Positions 31,991 through 32,357 of a DNA stretch of 32,357 nucleotides are shown here, one piece after another (the first letter of the stretch is position 1; the number at the start of each line of letters is the position of its first letter). Both the position numbers and the translations under genes were made by a program. The notes beneath the pieces are model-generated. The model had not been told where the DNA came from and did not search any database. It saw only the letters and a program-made list of their open reading frames with translations. This DNA comes from Terrisporobacter othiniensis (GTDB taxonomy: Bacteria; Bacillota; Clostridia; Peptostreptococcales; Peptostreptococcaceae): the NCBI RefSeq assembly GCF_000808015.1, contig NZ_JWHR01000156.1, positions 1 to 32,357 on the forward strand, in the 5' to 3' direction.

Positions 31991-32013
31991 AGAGCATTAA
32001 ATCTTAATGCTCT
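31991..32013. terminator. short hairpin, possible terminator
   Basis: AGAGCATTAA at 31991-32000 pairs perfectly with TTAATGCTCT at 32004-32013 over three bases, preceded by A-rich sequence that is a T-run on the minus strand. It lies just downstream of the minus-strand GNAT pseudogene. Confidence 0.6.
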
Positions 32014-32041
32014 AGTGTTTCATATTATTTTAATCTTTTGA

Positions 32042-32300
32042 CTAATATCCTTGTGAGGGCATAGCCTTTGAGTAAATATTATAATGTTTTTCATAACAAT
32101 AAAATGGTTGTTCTTTTTCTAAGAAACTCATCTACCCAACAAGTTTATAGTTAAATTTTCTAAACAATGAATTCATCTTAGTATTTATAGAATAAGTATC
32201 TGTTTTTAAATAATTTACTTCATTTTTAATTTCTAATTCTTCTGCAAAATTCATTAAGACATCTATTTATTTGTCTATTTTCTTCTTTAATTATACAATT
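32042..32300 (-). pseudogene. degenerate GNAT acetyltransferase C-terminal fragment
   Basis: On the minus strand the frame from ATG 32254 reads MNFAEELEIKNEVNYLKTDT then YSINTKMNSLFRKFNYKLVG, stops at TAG 32134-32132, and continues in frame MSFLEKEQPFYCYEKHYNIY to TAG at 32044-32042. This is the C-terminal half of a GNAT acetyltransferase of the type ending NKMNxLFxKFNYKxVGEM; the stop stands where Glu (GAG) is expected. Codons upstream of 32254 (for example IDVL just before) are also coding-like but broken by further stops. The gene is clearly dead or badly decayed. Confidence 0.7.
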
Positions 32301-32357
32301 GTATACCTACTTTCGTAAAAAAATAAGAGCATATGCTCCTATTTAACTTTATATAAG

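Overview
The window is AT-rich (roughly 70% or more A+T by eye), has strong GGAGG-type ribosome binding sites, and carries gene families typical of Clostridium sensu stricto: the DUF1659-DUF2922-YvrJ trio, DUF1904, SunS-like glycosyltransferases, GPH symporters and CoA-dependent amino acid fermentation genes. I infer a spore-forming, amino-acid-fermenting anaerobic Clostridium. The species cannot be fixed from sequence alone.

Region 1 (about 0.3-6.8 kb, minus strand) is an orphan phage-type replication module. It runs XRE regulator, small helical protein, DUF2815 protein, family A DNA polymerase, primase-helicase (VapE type), Mor-like activator. There is no integrase, terminase or structural gene. 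Between the primase-helicase and the Mor-like gene lies an array of TGTGCYT repeats that looks like iterons.

Region 2 (about 7-13.6 kb) is a decaying accessory strip. It holds a 60%-GC dispersed repeat, a DUF1904 protein, a bL25/Ctc ribosomal protein, a degenerate tRNA-Ala 3' end, a frameshifted lipoprotein gene, a small membrane protein, a Cys-rich peptide beside a SunS-like glycosyltransferase broken by an in-frame TGA, and a PadR-DUF1048 pair followed by what looks like a stub of an ABC ATPase.

Region 3 (13.8-19.6 kb) holds an acyl-ACP thioesterase and a small sugar locus: GPH symporter and GH3 N-acetylglucosaminidase-like enzyme, divergent from an AraC regulator.

Region 4 (19.7-24.8 kb) holds an endospore-appendage-like DUF3992 candidate, a coiled-coil membrane protein, an unknown gene split in an A7 tract, a GNAT acetyltransferase, the DUF1659-DUF2922-YvrJ operon and a MerR regulator with an effector domain.

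Region 5 (24.9-31.7 kb, minus strand) is the most interesting part: a tight seven-gene operon encoding acyl-CoA dehydrogenase, EtfB, EtfA, a BrnQ-type amino acid carrier, two paralogous hotdog proteins related to beta-alanyl-CoA / 3-aminobutyryl-CoA ammonia-lyases, and a CaiB-type CoA-transferase. Together they would import a (beta-)amino acid, activate it as a CoA thioester, eliminate ammonia and reduce the enoyl-CoA, an electron-accepting fermentation branch. The two hotdog proteins align without gaps but have lost complementary halves of the family's conserved motifs, which suggests an obligate heteromeric lyase.

The right end carries a second copy of the GC-rich repeat and a GNAT pseudogene with an in-frame stop. 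Several separate genes between 7.8 and 32.3 kb are broken by one-base indels or nonsense codons; read errors in homopolymers should be excluded before calling this biology.
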